Assembly (NCBI GenBank): GCA_024234215.1
Contig: JACKOQ010000001.1
Location: 496,001 to 560,000, forward strand
Length of the DNA stretch: 64,000 bases
Source of the DNA: Pseudomonadales bacterium
GTDB lineage: Bacteria; Pseudomonadota; Gammaproteobacteria; Pseudomonadales; UBA5862
Reading direction: 5' to 3'
Shown: positions 15,458-24,567 of the stretch, in pieces
Position numbering within the stretch: position 1 is the first letter of the stretch
Layout of the letters: every line of letters starts with the position of its first letter
Position numbers and translations under genes: made by a program
Notes under the pieces: model-generated
Databases searched by the model: none
What the model was told of the DNA's origin: nothing
What the model saw: only the letters and a program-made list of their open reading frames with translations

Positions 15458-17017
15458 TCAGGCGGCTGGGATGTAGATGTCCCGCACCTTGCGCCGCTGG
15501 ATCTTGCCGGCATCGCTGCGCGGCAGTGCGTCCATGAACTCGATCTTGCGCGGGCACTTGAACTTGGCCAGGTTCTGCTGGCAGAAGCTGATCAGATCCT
15601 GCTTCAGTTCTTCAGAGGGTTTGACGCCCTCTTTCAGTTCGATCACCGCCATCACCTCCTGACCCCAGTCGGGGTTGGGCACGCCGATGGTGCAGGCATC
15701 GCTGACGGCAGGATGCTTGAGCAGCGCGGCATCGACCTCGGCGGGGTAGATGTTGACGCCACCGGCGAGGATCAGGTCGGCGCGGCGGTCGGAGAGGTAG
15801 AGCCAGCCCTCTTCGTCGACCCAGCCCATGTCATGCATCGAGTAGTGGGTGCCATTGCGGTAGGCCTTCTGCGTCTTCTCTTCGGCCTTGAAGTATTTGA
15901 AACCGCCCTCGGGAGGCACCGGAATCCAGATGATGCCGATCTCGCCCGGTGGCAGCTCCTGGTCGGTCTCTTCGCTGACGATGATCAGTCCTTCCGGTGC
16001 CAGACCCACGCCGCCCGGTTTCTTTCTCCATTCGGCCGGGGTGATGGTGGTGCCGACCCCTTCGGTGGCGCCGTAGTATTCATAGATGATGTCGCCGACC
16101 CAGTCGAGCATCTGCTGCTTGACGTGCACCGGACAGGGCGCGGCACCATGAATGATGAACTTCAGCGACGAGAGGTCGTACTTCTTGCGCACCTCTTCGG
16201 GCAGGGCCAGCATTCGGTGGAACATGGTCGGGACCATGTGGCTGTGGGTGATCTTGTGTTTTTCGATCAGTTGCAGGGTTCGTTCAGGATCCCACTTGTC
16301 CATCAGGTAGACGCCGAGGCCGTTGCCGAGCGCGGCCAGCAGGTCGATGCCGAGCGGTGCGGCATGGTAGAGCGGCCCGGTGCAGAGGGTGACGTCGGTC
16401 GCCGGCTGGTAGTTGGCATACTGGGTGACGGCCGAGGGCGAAGAGGCGGCCTCGCGGTAGACCCCCTTGGGATAGCCGGTGGTGCCGGAGGTGTAGAGCA
16501 TCTGGAAGCCGCGGACCGGCGCGTCGATGTTGCTGGTCGGTTGCTCCTTGATGGCGCTCTCCAGGTTCTGGAAGCCGGGAATGTCGCCGCCGATCGACAG
16601 CGCCAGTTTGACGTCGGGGCTCTCCTTGAGCACCTTGGCCATGGTGTCGGCGAAGCGGGCATCGCCAAACAGCACCTTGGATTCCGAGTCGTTGACGATG
16701 TAGGCCATCTCCGGGGCAGTCAGGTGCCAGTTGACCGGCGATACGCGCATTCCGGTGCGGAAGCAGGCCATCAGCGCTTCGACGAATTCGGCGCGGTTGG
16801 AGCAGATCAGTGACACTGCATCACCGGCCTTCATGCCGTTGGCGCGCATCAGATGGGCGATCTGGTTGATGCGGGCATTGAGTTCGCCGTAGCTGCGGGT
16901 GGGTCCCTGATCAGCCATGATCGCGACACGGTTGGGGTTTTTGTTGGCATGGAAGGCCACGATCATGCCGCAGCCAGCTGCGGCCATCGGATCGTTCAGG
17001 TAGGCAGGTTCGCTCAT
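15458..17017 (-). CDS. AMP-forming acyl-CoA synthetase
   Basis: This 519-residue ANL-superfamily enzyme has the adenylate P-loop YTSGTTGYPKGV, YEYYGATEG (A5 motif) and YLSDRRADLILAGGVNIYP (A7-A8 hinge). The catalytic lysine region AKFKCPRKIEF ends in SDAGKIQRR (A10). It activates a carboxylic acid to acyl-AMP and then acyl-CoA. It resembles FadD-like and carnitine/bile-acid ligases, but the substrate cannot be read from sequence. The ATG at 17017 has a GAGGAA site 7 nt upstream; an in-frame upstream ATG at 17179 is low-complexity. A terminator hairpin follows. Confidence 0.9.
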   Translation of the reverse strand: MSEPAYLNDPMAAAGCGMIVAFHANKNPNRVAIMADQGPTRSYGELNARINQIAHLMRANGMKAGDAVSLICSNRAEFVEALMACFRTGMRVSPVNWHLTAPEMAYIVNDSESKVLFGDARFADTMAKVLKESPDVKLALSIGGDIPGFQNLESAIKEQPTSNIDAPVRGFQMLYTSGTTGYPKGVYREAASSPSAVTQYANYQPATDVTLCTGPLYHAAPLGIDLLAALGNGLGVYLMDKWDPERTLQLIEKHKITHSHMVPTMFHRMLALPEEVRKKYDLSSLKFIIHGAAPCPVHVKQQMLDWVGDIIYEYYGATEGVGTTITPAEWRKKPGGVGLAPEGLIIVSEETDQELPPGEIGIIWIPVPPEGGFKYFKAEEKTQKAYRNGTHYSMHDMGWVDEEGWLYLSDRRADLILAGGVNIYPAEVDAALLKHPAVSDACTIGVPNPDWGQEVMAVIELKEGVKPSEELKQDLISFCQQNLAKFKCPRKIEFMDALPRSDAGKIQRRKVRDIYIPAA

Positions 17018-17138
17018 CGGTTGTTCCTCGATTTTATTCTGGTCGTTGATGTTATTGATCTTGTTGGTCGAAGCGGGCGCTTCGAGCCGGGTCGCCGGAT
17101 CATCGGCCGGGGTGAACTTTACCGAAAACCGGTGTTGA

Positions 17139-19142
17139 TTACGACTGCTGTTTGCGGTGCTTGAGCGCACGAACGGCAAAGCGTGCCGGGTTGAGTGCCG
17201 TCATCACTGTGCTCTCGACCGGCAGGCTGTCACCGCTCACCAGCGCGGCGATCAGTTCGGCGCACAGCGGCGCCTGGACGAATCCGCGCGAGCCATGGCC
17301 GGCATTGATGTAGAGGCCCGGCAGGTGGCGGATCGGCTGCGCGCCCGCTGTCACCGGCCCGACCAGCGGCAATCGGTCTGGGGTGGTGGCACGAATGCCG
17401 TAGCGTCCAGCAAGGCGGGCTGGATCGAGCTGTTCGTCTGCCAGCTGCTGGTGGAAGGTCGGGAATTCCTGCTGCAGCATCGCCAGATTGCGCCGATGGT
17501 CGTCGATGCTTGGCAGGCCGTCGTCATCGTGCAGCCGATAGCTGGCGCCAAAGGTGTGCGCCGCCTGGTCCGCCGGTGCCAGATAGCCTTCACCACACAG
17601 CACCAGTTGCAGTGACCGGCTGGCGCTGGAGACGGGCAGTTGGCTCACCTGCCCGCCGATCGGCTTGATCGGCAGCGCTGCCAGCGGTTCGAAGCGGGTC
17701 GAGGCAGCGCCGGCGCTGATCACCACGGTCGCTGTGCGCAGCAGGCAGTGACCGGAGCCATCGAGCAACTGCCAGCTGCCATGCTCGGCGTCGTGGCGCA
17801 GTTGCGTCACTGCGGTGCCGAAGTGACAACGGATGCGCGGATGGCTGCTCAACTGCTGGCAGAGCGCGGTCGGGGTGAGCCAGCCGCCGGTCGGAAAGAG
17901 CAGCCCGCCCTGTGCCAGCGCCACGCCGGCGAGCTGACTGGCCTCTGCTGCGTCGACCCAGCGCACCAGCGTCGTCGGCAGGCCGGAACGGTGGGCGATG
18001 TCGAGCAGCCGCTGGCGGGTGGCCGCCTGCGTCGCCAGTTGCAGCAGGCCGCAGCCATGCAGCAGCGTCGCCTGTTCGGCGCTGCGCTGCTGCTCCAGTG
18101 CCTGGTAGAACCGCAGTGCGTGGAGGTAGCTGTGCAGCGCAAAGCGGCTCTGTGGCGTGGCGTGGGCCGAGAGCTTGCTGTAGAGCACCGCCTGCGGATT
18201 GCCCGAGGCGGCGCGGCCGGCGCCGTTCTCGCTGTCGAACAGTGCGACCTCGATGCCGCGCCGGGCCAGTGCCTGCGCGGTGCTGCTGCCGGCGATGCCG
18301 GCGCCGATCACGGCCACCGGTGCAGAGGCCGTGGCGGCATGGCGGGCCGGTGGCAGCCAGCTCCATGGAGGACCTGGCTCGACGACCGGTGCGGTCGCTG
18401 CCACGAAATGGCCGAGCAGCCGTTCACGCTTGTGGCCAAAACCGCTGGCGCGCTCCACCCTGAAACCGGCGTCGCTCAGGCCGCGGCGCACTGCACCGGC
18501 AGCGGTGTAGGTGCCGAAGGTGGTGCCGGGACGCGACAGCCGGGCCAGTTGCCGGTAGAGCCCGTCGTGCCACATGCCGGGGTTGCGCTGCGGGGCAAAG
18601 CCGTCGAGGAACCAGCCATCGATGGCGAAGCCCTGTCGGGTGCAGAGCTGCGCCAGCATCGCCTCGGCGTCGCCGAACAGCAGATCGAGGGTCACAGGGC
18701 TGGTGCCGGCATGCAGTTCGAGGCGGTGGATGCCGGGGATGGCGGCCGGATAGGCCGCGAGCAACGGCTCGCTCAGTGCGGTGAGCGGCGGATGGCGGGT
18801 CAGTGCGCGGGCCAGATCGTCCGGGTGCAGTGGATGGGCCTCGACCGCCAGATAGTGCAACCGGGCCGCTGCCGGCGCCAGCCGCTGCCAGAGCTCCCAG
18901 GCGAGCAGAAAGTTGCTGCCGGTGCCGAAGCCGGTCTCACCGAGTGTGAAGCGGTCACCGCTGCGCAATCCTGACCAGCGCTCGCCCAGCCGGTTGGCAT
19001 CGAGAAAGACCAGCCGGCTTTCGGCCAGGGCGCCGGCGCGGCTGGCATAGTGGTCACCGAAGCGGGATGAGAAGGGTTCATCGTCCGCCGACCAGTCGAT
19101 CTCGGCCTGGGGCAGCGCAAAGGGTGGGTCGGCCTCGGACAT
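17139..19142 (-). CDS. mnmC: tRNA mnm5s2U34 biosynthesis bifunctional protein MnmC
   Basis: This 667-residue fusion has an N-terminal MnmD methyltransferase with SAM motif GETGFGTGSNF (residues 68-78) and FLDGFAPQRNP. It is followed from about residue 270 by the FAD-dependent MnmC oxidoreductase with VAVIGAGIAGSSTA. The C-terminal GHGSRGFVQAPL closes the FAD site. The protein converts cmnm5(s2)U to nm5 and then mnm5(s2)U at wobble position 34. Length agrees with the E. coli enzyme (about 668). I chose the ATG at 19142 (MSEADPPFALP), 8 nt after the SLC13 gene stop, so the two form an operon. An open frame upstream to 19619 is a shadow of the transporter. Confidence 0.95.
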   Translation of the reverse strand: MSEADPPFALPQAEIDWSADDEPFSSRFGDHYASRAGALAESRLVFLDANRLGERWSGLRSGDRFTLGETGFGTGSNFLLAWELWQRLAPAAARLHYLAVEAHPLHPDDLARALTRHPPLTALSEPLLAAYPAAIPGIHRLELHAGTSPVTLDLLFGDAEAMLAQLCTRQGFAIDGWFLDGFAPQRNPGMWHDGLYRQLARLSRPGTTFGTYTAAGAVRRGLSDAGFRVERASGFGHKRERLLGHFVAATAPVVEPGPPWSWLPPARHAATASAPVAVIGAGIAGSSTAQALARRGIEVALFDSENGAGRAASGNPQAVLYSKLSAHATPQSRFALHSYLHALRFYQALEQQRSAEQATLLHGCGLLQLATQAATRQRLLDIAHRSGLPTTLVRWVDAAEASQLAGVALAQGGLLFPTGGWLTPTALCQQLSSHPRIRCHFGTAVTQLRHDAEHGSWQLLDGSGHCLLRTATVVISAGAASTRFEPLAALPIKPIGGQVSQLPVSSASRSLQLVLCGEGYLAPADQAAHTFGASYRLHDDDGLPSIDDHRRNLAMLQQEFPTFHQQLADEQLDPARLAGRYGIRATTPDRLPLVGPVTAGAQPIRHLPGLYINAGHGSRGFVQAPLCAELIAALVSGDSLPVESTVMTALNPARFAVRALKHRKQQS

Positions 19143-19150
19143 CGCTCGGC

Positions 19151-20620
19151 TCAGCCGTTGTGGCTGCTGCTGAACAGCAGCGGCGCGAACGCATCCATGA
19201 ACAGGTAGAGGTAACCGCTGATCAGCAGGGCGCCGAGCAGGTTGATCGGCAGGCCGGTTCGCGCCATCTGCCCGATCGAGAAGTAACCGGAGCCATAGGC
19301 AATGGCATTGGCCGGCGTCGCGGTCGGCAGCATGAAGGCATAGGAGCAGGCGATGGCCGCGCTGCTCATCAGCAGTTGGGTCGGCAGGTCGAAGATCACT
19401 GCGATGGCGCCGACCAGCGGCAGGATCAGCGCGGCCGTGGAGATGTTGGAGGTGACCTCGGTCAGGGCCAGCGCGAACAGGGTGGTGATCAGCAGGATCC
19501 AGAACGGGGCGATGTCGGGCAGGTTCAGCAGTTGCCCCGCCAGCCACTCGGTCAGGCCGGTCTCCTGAAAGCCCTGGGCGATGGCGAAACCGCCGCCGAA
19601 CAGCAGAATGATCTCCCACGGCAGTTGCTTGGCGCTCTTCCAGTCGAGCAGCGGCTCGCCGGGTCGACGGCCGGAGGGGATGACGAAGAGGGCGACGGCA
19701 CCGGCCAGCGCGATGGTCGAATCCTGCACCCAGTCGAAAAACTCGCTCTGGTTGAGGGCGCGCACAATCCAGCCGACCACCACCAGCGCAAAGACTGCGA
19801 TGAGCCGCCGCTCGGCGCGGCTGAAGTCGCCCAGATCCTGGTGCGCCTTGTGGAACAGCGCGGTGCCGCCGGGCAGGTGGTTGAAACGGGTCGGGTAGGC
19901 GATGCGGGAGAGGTAGAACCAGACACCGAACAGCATGACCAGCGCGACCGGCAGCGTCATCAGCATCCAGCCGATCAGGCTGAGGCTCATTTCGTGCTGC
20001 TGCGCCAGAATGCCGGCCAGAATGGCGTTGGGTGGCGAGCCGACGATCGTCACTGCGCCGCCGATCGAGGCGGCATAGGCGATGCCGAGTGTCAGACTGG
20101 TGGCGAAGGCGCGCTGATCGCGGCCGCGTTCGGTGTAGGGGCTGGGCGCGCTGCCGAACTCATCGTGCAGCAGCGCCAGCGCCACCGTCAGCATCATCAT
20201 TGCGGTGATGGTGGCGCTCATCCACATGCTGAGCAGCGCGGTGACCAGCATGAAACCGAGCAGAACCCGCTCCGGCGAATGCCCCATCACTGCCAGTGTG
20301 CGCAGGGCGATGCGGTGGTGCAGCCCCCACTTTTCGATCGCCAGTGCCAGCAAGAAACCGCTCAGAAAGAGGTAGATCAGGTGGTTGGCGTAGCTGGGGG
20401 TCACTTCGGAGGATTTCATCACCCCGAGCAGCGGATAGAGCAGGATCGGCAGCAGCGCGGTGATGGCGACCGGTACGGCATCGAGCAGCCACCAGATGGC
20501 CATCATCGCCACCACGGCACCGACCCGCTGCGCTTCGCTGGAGAGCCCTTCGGGCCGGGGCAGCAACAGGATCGCCAACAGCAGCAAGGGCCCCAGCCAG
20601 AGTCCGATTCGTTGCCGCAT
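19151..20620 (-). CDS. SLC13/DASS-family anion symporter
   Basis: This 489-residue membrane protein has about 11-12 hydrophobic helices and the two DASS repeats. Each ends in a short Ser-Asn-Thr type motif (MSATITAMMMLT and SNISTAALILP). MLPTATPANAIAYGSG is the C-terminal substrate/sodium loop. Family members take up dicarboxylates, sulfate or phosphate with sodium. Here a dicarboxylate is the likeliest guess, given the organic-acid genes in the window. It precedes mnmC by 8 nt. Substrate unproven. Confidence 0.87.
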   Translation of the reverse strand: MRQRIGLWLGPLLLLAILLLPRPEGLSSEAQRVGAVVAMMAIWWLLDAVPVAITALLPILLYPLLGVMKSSEVTPSYANHLIYLFLSGFLLALAIEKWGLHHRIALRTLAVMGHSPERVLLGFMLVTALLSMWMSATITAMMMLTVALALLHDEFGSAPSPYTERGRDQRAFATSLTLGIAYAASIGGAVTIVGSPPNAILAGILAQQHEMSLSLIGWMLMTLPVALVMLFGVWFYLSRIAYPTRFNHLPGGTALFHKAHQDLGDFSRAERRLIAVFALVVVGWIVRALNQSEFFDWVQDSTIALAGAVALFVIPSGRRPGEPLLDWKSAKQLPWEIILLFGGGFAIAQGFQETGLTEWLAGQLLNLPDIAPFWILLITTLFALALTEVTSNISTAALILPLVGAIAVIFDLPTQLLMSSAAIACSYAFMLPTATPANAIAYGSGYFSIGQMARTGLPINLLGALLISGYLYLFMDAFAPLLFSSSHNG

Positions 20621-20655
20621 GGGCCATGCTCGCTCCCGGTCGATGAAGCGGGCGA

Positions 20656-21747
20656 TTATACGGTGTCGAACACCTTCTGTAAGCGGTGCCAGAGGGCATG
20701 GATGCGGGTGGAGATGCGGTGGTCGACCGCCTCATGCTTGCGCCCCTTGGCCTGATAGAGCTGCATGTCGGCCTGCTTCAGCAGTGCCGTGCCGCTGTCG
20801 ATGCCGCTCTGCTCGGTGCTGGCGACACCGCAGCTGATGCTGTAGGGGATCGACTGGCCACGGAATGGACAGGGGTGGGTGCGAAAGTAGTGGTCGAGCC
20901 GCTGTGCCACCCACTGTGCCTGCTCCTGTCGCTGTCCGGGCAGCAGCAGCACGAATTCGTCACCGGCGTAGCGAAAGGCGCAGTCGACCCGGCGGATCAG
21001 CTTCTCCAGTCCCTGGGCCAGATGGCGCAGCACGGCATCGCCGGCATCGTGGCCATGGGTGTCGTTGATCTGCTTGAAGTCGTTGCAGTCGATGAAGATG
21101 GCACACAGCGGTGCACCACTGCGCTGGGCACGGCTGATCTCCCGCTCCAGCGCCTGATCGAACTCGCGGCGGTTGTACAGGCCGGTGAGCGCATCGCGGG
21201 TCGCCAGGTATTCGAGCTGCTCGCGCGAGGCCAGGTTGGCCAGGTAGAGCGACACCTTCACCGTCAGTTGCGACAGAAAAAAGGTGTCCATCGACGGATC
21301 CCAGCGGTTTGGTTTGCGATCGCCCTGCACCAGCGCGCCGATCAGCCGGCCTTCGAGCTGCAACGGCGTCACCGCCATCGACCGCACCATCCCTTGCAGA
21401 TAGGGGGGAATCAGCCAGTTGTGCCGCTCCGCGCAGTGGCTGACCAGCCAGGCATCGGGAAAGTGGCCAGAGAGTTGCCGCAGGCCGGCTGCCGACAGCG
21501 GGACCAGGCTGCGGGTCAACTGGTCGCAGTGGGAGAGGTGGTGAATCAGCGGCGCGGTGATCGGCTCATCGATCAGCGCCACCCAGGCCTCGGGCACGCC
21601 GAACTTCTCCTGGATCAGCGCCAGCAGCCGATCGAAGAAGTTGCGGCTGTTGTAGATCGCCAGCACCTCGCTCTCGATCTCGAAGATCTTGCGGGCGAGT
21701 GTTTCGTTGGTGCGCAGGTTGTCGAGCAGTTGATTCAGAGAGGTCAT
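20656..21747 (-). CDS. GAF-GGDEF diguanylate cyclase
   Basis: This 363-residue protein has an N-terminal GAF-like sensor domain at about 20-180. A C-terminal GGDEF domain begins ATRDALTGLYNRREFD. The active-site signature reads RYAGDEF, the common AGDEF variant that remains active. The allosteric I-site RRVD lies the standard five residues before it. It should synthesise cyclic di-GMP with product inhibition. No transmembrane segments are seen, so the signal is cytoplasmic. The ATG at 21747 (MTSLNQLLDN) is preferred over an in-frame ATG at 21831. A palindrome lies just upstream. A PilZ protein at 28988 is a possible effector. Confidence 0.9.
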   Translation of the reverse strand: MTSLNQLLDNLRTNETLARKIFEIESEVLAIYNSRNFFDRLLALIQEKFGVPEAWVALIDEPITAPLIHHLSHCDQLTRSLVPLSAAGLRQLSGHFPDAWLVSHCAERHNWLIPPYLQGMVRSMAVTPLQLEGRLIGALVQGDRKPNRWDPSMDTFFLSQLTVKVSLYLANLASREQLEYLATRDALTGLYNRREFDQALEREISRAQRSGAPLCAIFIDCNDFKQINDTHGHDAGDAVLRHLAQGLEKLIRRVDCAFRYAGDEFVLLLPGQRQEQAQWVAQRLDHYFRTHPCPFRGQSIPYSISCGVASTEQSGIDSGTALLKQADMQLYQAKGRKHEAVDHRISTRIHALWHRLQKVFDTV

Positions 21748-21764
21748 CGATCCGGGCCGCGAAA

Positions 21765-21794
21765 GTGAGAACGGTTTCACACATTTTGAGTATA
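21765..21794 (-). promoter_or_regulatory. -10 box and near-palindrome upstream of the diguanylate cyclase
   Basis: On the minus strand TATACT (21794-21789) is followed, near the expected start point, by the near-palindrome GTGAAACCGTTCTCAC (21780-21765; half sites match at 6 of 8 positions). A repressor site overlapping the transcription start is plausible. No clear -35 is present. Confidence 0.35.
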
Positions 21795-21948
21795 GACGGG
21801 GATCGGCGCTTCGCCGGCGCAGCGCGAACAAAATCGGATCAAGCGCTGCCGGGCCGGTGCGAAATCGCGCTCTAGTGAGGTAACATACTGATTTGATTGA
21901 TGGTTGGGTTTGCCCGCCTTGAAGTCTCAGCAGTCAGGAGTCATCTGG

Positions 21949-22812
21949 ATGTCGTTGGTCTGTACCGAGAAAAATTTTACCGTCTTTGGCCGCACCATTG
22001 CGGCCCGTTTCTGGCCGAATCCGCAGGGGAGGCCACTGCTGGCGCTGCATGGCTGGCTCGACAATGCCGCCACCTTCGATCTGCTGGCGCCGCTGCTGGA
22101 GGGGTATCAGACCTGCGCGATCGACTTTGCCGGCCATGGCCGCTCCGACCACCTGCCGCCGGGGGTGCCCTACAGCTGGTTTCTGCAGATGAACGACGCC
22201 TTTGCCGTCGCCGATCAACTGGGCTGGGCGCAGTTCACGCTGCTGGGTCACTCGATGGGAGCACACCTGGGCCTCTACATGGCGGCGGCCTTTCCCGAGC
22301 GCATCGACCGGCTGGTGCTGATCGATGCCATCGGCCATCCCGGCCTCAAGAGCGAACGCATCGTCGCTGAAACGCGGCAGGCGCTGGAGCGGCTGCATGG
22401 GCTGGAAAACCGCACACCGCCGCTGTATGAAAATTTCGAGGCGATGCTGCTGCCGCGCATGAAGACCGTTGGCAACATCACCGAGGCGGCCGCACGCACG
22501 CTGCTCGACCGTGGTGTCACGCCCTGCAATGGCGGCTTGACCTGGAGTTCCGATTCGCGGCTGCGCTACCCCGATCCGGCACGGTTGACCGAGGAGGAGG
22601 TGCAGGCCTTCATCCAGGCCGTCGAGGCACCGACACTGCTGATTCTGGGCGAACAGGGCTGGCCCTGGAGCACCGACTTCATCGCGCGGCGCACCGCGGT
22701 GCACCGCAACCTGCAAAAGCTGATCCTGCCCGGTGGCCACCATCTGCACCTGGAAGATTCGGCGCCCGAAGTGGCGCAGGCCATCCTCGACTTTCTCGGC
22801 AGGGCGGCATGA
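21949..22812 (+). CDS. Alpha/beta hydrolase
   Basis: This 287-residue alpha/beta hydrolase has the oxyanion segment LALHGWLDNAATF and the nucleophile elbow GHSMGAH (Ser). A late acid is followed by the catalytic His region LPGGHHLHLED. Core length and motifs match serine esterases and lipases of the AB_hydrolase_1 family. An AGGAG tract precedes the ATG at 21949. It overlaps the thioredoxin-fold gene by 4 nt (22809-22812). The substrate is unknown. Confidence 0.83.
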   Translation: MSLVCTEKNFTVFGRTIAARFWPNPQGRPLLALHGWLDNAATFDLLAPLLEGYQTCAIDFAGHGRSDHLPPGVPYSWFLQMNDAFAVADQLGWAQFTLLGHSMGAHLGLYMAAAFPERIDRLVLIDAIGHPGLKSERIVAETRQALERLHGLENRTPPLYENFEAMLLPRMKTVGNITEAAARTLLDRGVTPCNGGLTWSSDSRLRYPDPARLTEEEVQAFIQAVEAPTLLILGEQGWPWSTDFIARRTAVHRNLQKLILPGGHHLHLEDSAPEVAQAILDFLGRAA

Positions 22813-23051
22813 GCGGTTTTGTACTCTACTCCACCTCGGGCTGCCACCTCTGCGAACTGGCGCTGCAGAGCGCGCTGCCGCTGCTGACGCTGCGTGGCGA
22901 GATGCTGACCGAGGTGGAAATCGCCGACGATGAGGCGCTGCTGCAGCGCTATGGCACCACCATTCCGGTGCTCAGGCGTCTGGCCGATGGCGCAGAACTG
23001 GGCTGGCCGTTCGATGGCGAGCAGTTGCAGGTGTGGCTCGATCGGGTTTGA
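22809..23051 (+). CDS. Glutaredoxin-like thiol protein (DUF836 type)
   Basis: This 80-residue thioredoxin-fold protein has redox motif CHLC in STSGCHLCELA near the N-terminus and the cis-proline segment TTIPVLRR, as in the glutaredoxin-like DUF836 family. It probably exchanges disulfides in the cytoplasm; the partner is unknown. The ATG overlaps the hydrolase stop (ATGA), so the pair is co-translated. Confidence 0.83.
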   Translation: MSGFVLYSTSGCHLCELALQSALPLLTLRGEMLTEVEIADDEALLQRYGTTIPVLRRLADGAELGWPFDGEQLQVWLDRV

Positions 23052-23135
23052 GCACACAGAGGTTCATATTGCCTGCATGGCGCCGTGGCGGCATCATCCT
23101 GCTTCATGATGAGGTGAGCAGGTGAGGGCGGGCCG

Positions 23136-23441
23136 ATGAAGGTGATGATCGATCTCTGCGTGGTGCCGATCGGTGTCGGCGTCTCGGTCTCCGACCATGT
23201 GGCGGCCTGCCAGCAGATCATCGCTGCGGCTGGCCTCAGCCATCAGCTCCATCCCTATGGCACCATCATCGAAGGTGACTGGGATGAGGTCTTCGCCGTG
23301 GTGAAGCAGTGCCACCAGCGCGTCCACGCGATGGGTGCGCCGCGCATCCACACCACCTTGCGGGTCGGCACCCGCACCGACCGCGACCAGAGCATGCAGC
23401 AGAAGGTCGAAAGCGTCGAACGCAAACTGAAAAACCTGTGA
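23136..23441 (+). CDS. MTH1187-family thiamine-binding-like protein
   Basis: This 101-residue ferredoxin-like alpha/beta protein has the family outline. It contains VVPIGVGVSVSDHVAAC, the central HPYGTIIEGDWDEVF and the CHQRVHAMGAPRIHTTLRVGTR strand. Relatives bind thiamine or hydroxymethylpyrimidine-like ligands and form tetramers; the cellular role is poorly defined. An 84-nt gap separates it from the upstream gene. msrA follows 14 nt later, so they may share a message. Confidence 0.8.
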   Translation: MKVMIDLCVVPIGVGVSVSDHVAACQQIIAAAGLSHQLHPYGTIIEGDWDEVFAVVKQCHQRVHAMGAPRIHTTLRVGTRTDRDQSMQQKVESVERKLKNL

Positions 23442-23455
23442 CAGCGGAGTGAACC

Positions 23456-24094
23456 ATGTCCCCTGCAAACCGCAGCAAACTGGAACCGATCAGCGCCGAG
23501 CAGGCCCTGCCAGGAAGGTCGCAGACGATGCCGGTTCCGCCACTGCACACCGTGCTGAAGACCCCGTTGCAGCCGCCCTTTCCGGCGGGTTTGCAGCAGG
23601 TGCTGTTCGGCATGGGCTGCTTCTGGGGCGCCGAGCGGCTGTTCTGGCAGACGCCGGGTGTCTACGGCACGGCAGTGGGCTACGCCGGCGGCTTCACCCC
23701 CAATCCGACCTATGAGGAGGTCTGCTCCGGCCGCACCGGCCACAGCGAGGTGGTGCGGGTGCTGTTCGATCCCGAGCGGGTGAGCTATCCGCAGTTGCTG
23801 ACGCTGTTCTGGGAGCGGCATGACCCCACGCAAGGAATGCGGCAGGGCAATGACCTCGGCACCCAGTACCGTTCGGCCATCTACTGCTTCAGCGATGCGC
23901 AGTTGGCCGCCACACTGGCCTCGCGCGATCAGTTCCAGCAGGCGCTGGCGGGTGCCGGCCTTGGTCGCATCACCACCGAGATCGCGCTGGCTGGCCCCTT
24001 CTACTACGCCGAGCCCTATCATCAGCAGTACCTCGACAAGAATCCGGGCGGCTACTGCGGGCTGAAGGGCACCGGCGTCAGTTGTTCGGTGTGA
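23456..24094 (+). CDS. msrA: Peptide methionine-S-sulfoxide reductase
   Basis: This 212-residue MsrA has catalytic C55 in FGMGCFWGAE and resolving cysteines C201 and C210 at the C-terminus (GYCGLKGTGVSC). These match the three-cysteine E. coli enzyme in order and spacing. It reduces methionine-S-sulfoxide in proteins, recycled by thioredoxin. The N-terminal 40 residues precede the core and resemble the E. coli extension. The stop overlaps the next start (GTGA at 24091-24094). Confidence 0.95.
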   Translation: MSPANRSKLEPISAEQALPGRSQTMPVPPLHTVLKTPLQPPFPAGLQQVLFGMGCFWGAERLFWQTPGVYGTAVGYAGGFTPNPTYEEVCSGRTGHSEVVRVLFDPERVSYPQLLTLFWERHDPTQGMRQGNDLGTQYRSAIYCFSDAQLAATLASRDQFQQALAGAGLGRITTEIALAGPFYYAEPYHQQYLDKNPGGYCGLKGTGVSCSV

Positions 24095-24567
24095 GCGTGG
24101 TGACCGACAACCCGGAGACGCTGCTGTTCGCTTATGGCACCCTGCGGCGGGCTGCGCTGATCACCGCGCTGATCGGGCGCCTCCCCGCTGCCGCTCGGGC
24201 CTGGCTGCCAGACCATGCCGTGGTTCGGCTGCGTGGCACGCCCTATCCTTGTCTGCGGCCACGGCGAGGTGCAGTGACGCCCGGAACGCTCTACCGTGGT
24301 CTTGCTCCCGACGAATGGCAGCGGCTTGATCGTTATGAAGGCGCCCGCTACCGTCGTCGGTCGCTGCGGGTCACTCCGCAGGCTGGCGGTGCGGCGGTGG
24401 CCGCCGCGGTCTATCTGCTGGCGCCGGCCTGCCGTGGTCAATCCGGGCCGCCCTGGCGCTTCGAGCGGCCGGGCCGTGCCGTCCGTCCGCGCAGCAGCGC
24501 ACCCTTCAGCGCCCGTTTCAGGTTTCATGGAATCGAACATGATGCAACCGCGCCGCACGCCCGTTGA
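24091..24567 (+). CDS. Gamma-glutamylcyclotransferase-like (AIG2) protein
   Basis: This 158-residue protein has the fold's N-terminal FAYGTLRR motif, a VRLRGTPYPCLRP segment and EWQRLDRYEGARYRRR, where the family acid sits. Relatives cleave gamma-glutamyl peptides to 5-oxoproline; bacterial members are mostly uncharacterised. The GTG start at 24091 overlaps the msrA stop. The C-terminal tail is Arg-rich and unlike the family core, and it overlaps the next gene by 41 nt. Confidence 0.75.
   Translation: MSVVTDNPETLLFAYGTLRRAALITALIGRLPAAARAWLPDHAVVRLRGTPYPCLRPRRGAVTPGTLYRGLAPDEWQRLDRYEGARYRRRSLRVTPQAGGAAVAAAVYLLAPACRGQSGPPWRFERPGRAVRPRSSAPFSARFRFHGIEHDATAPHAR

Noticed and set aside
17139..19619. 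An 826-residue reading of MnmC running into the SLC13 gene
   Set aside because: The first 159 residues are a frame-shifted shadow of the transporter. The family start and length support ATG 19142.
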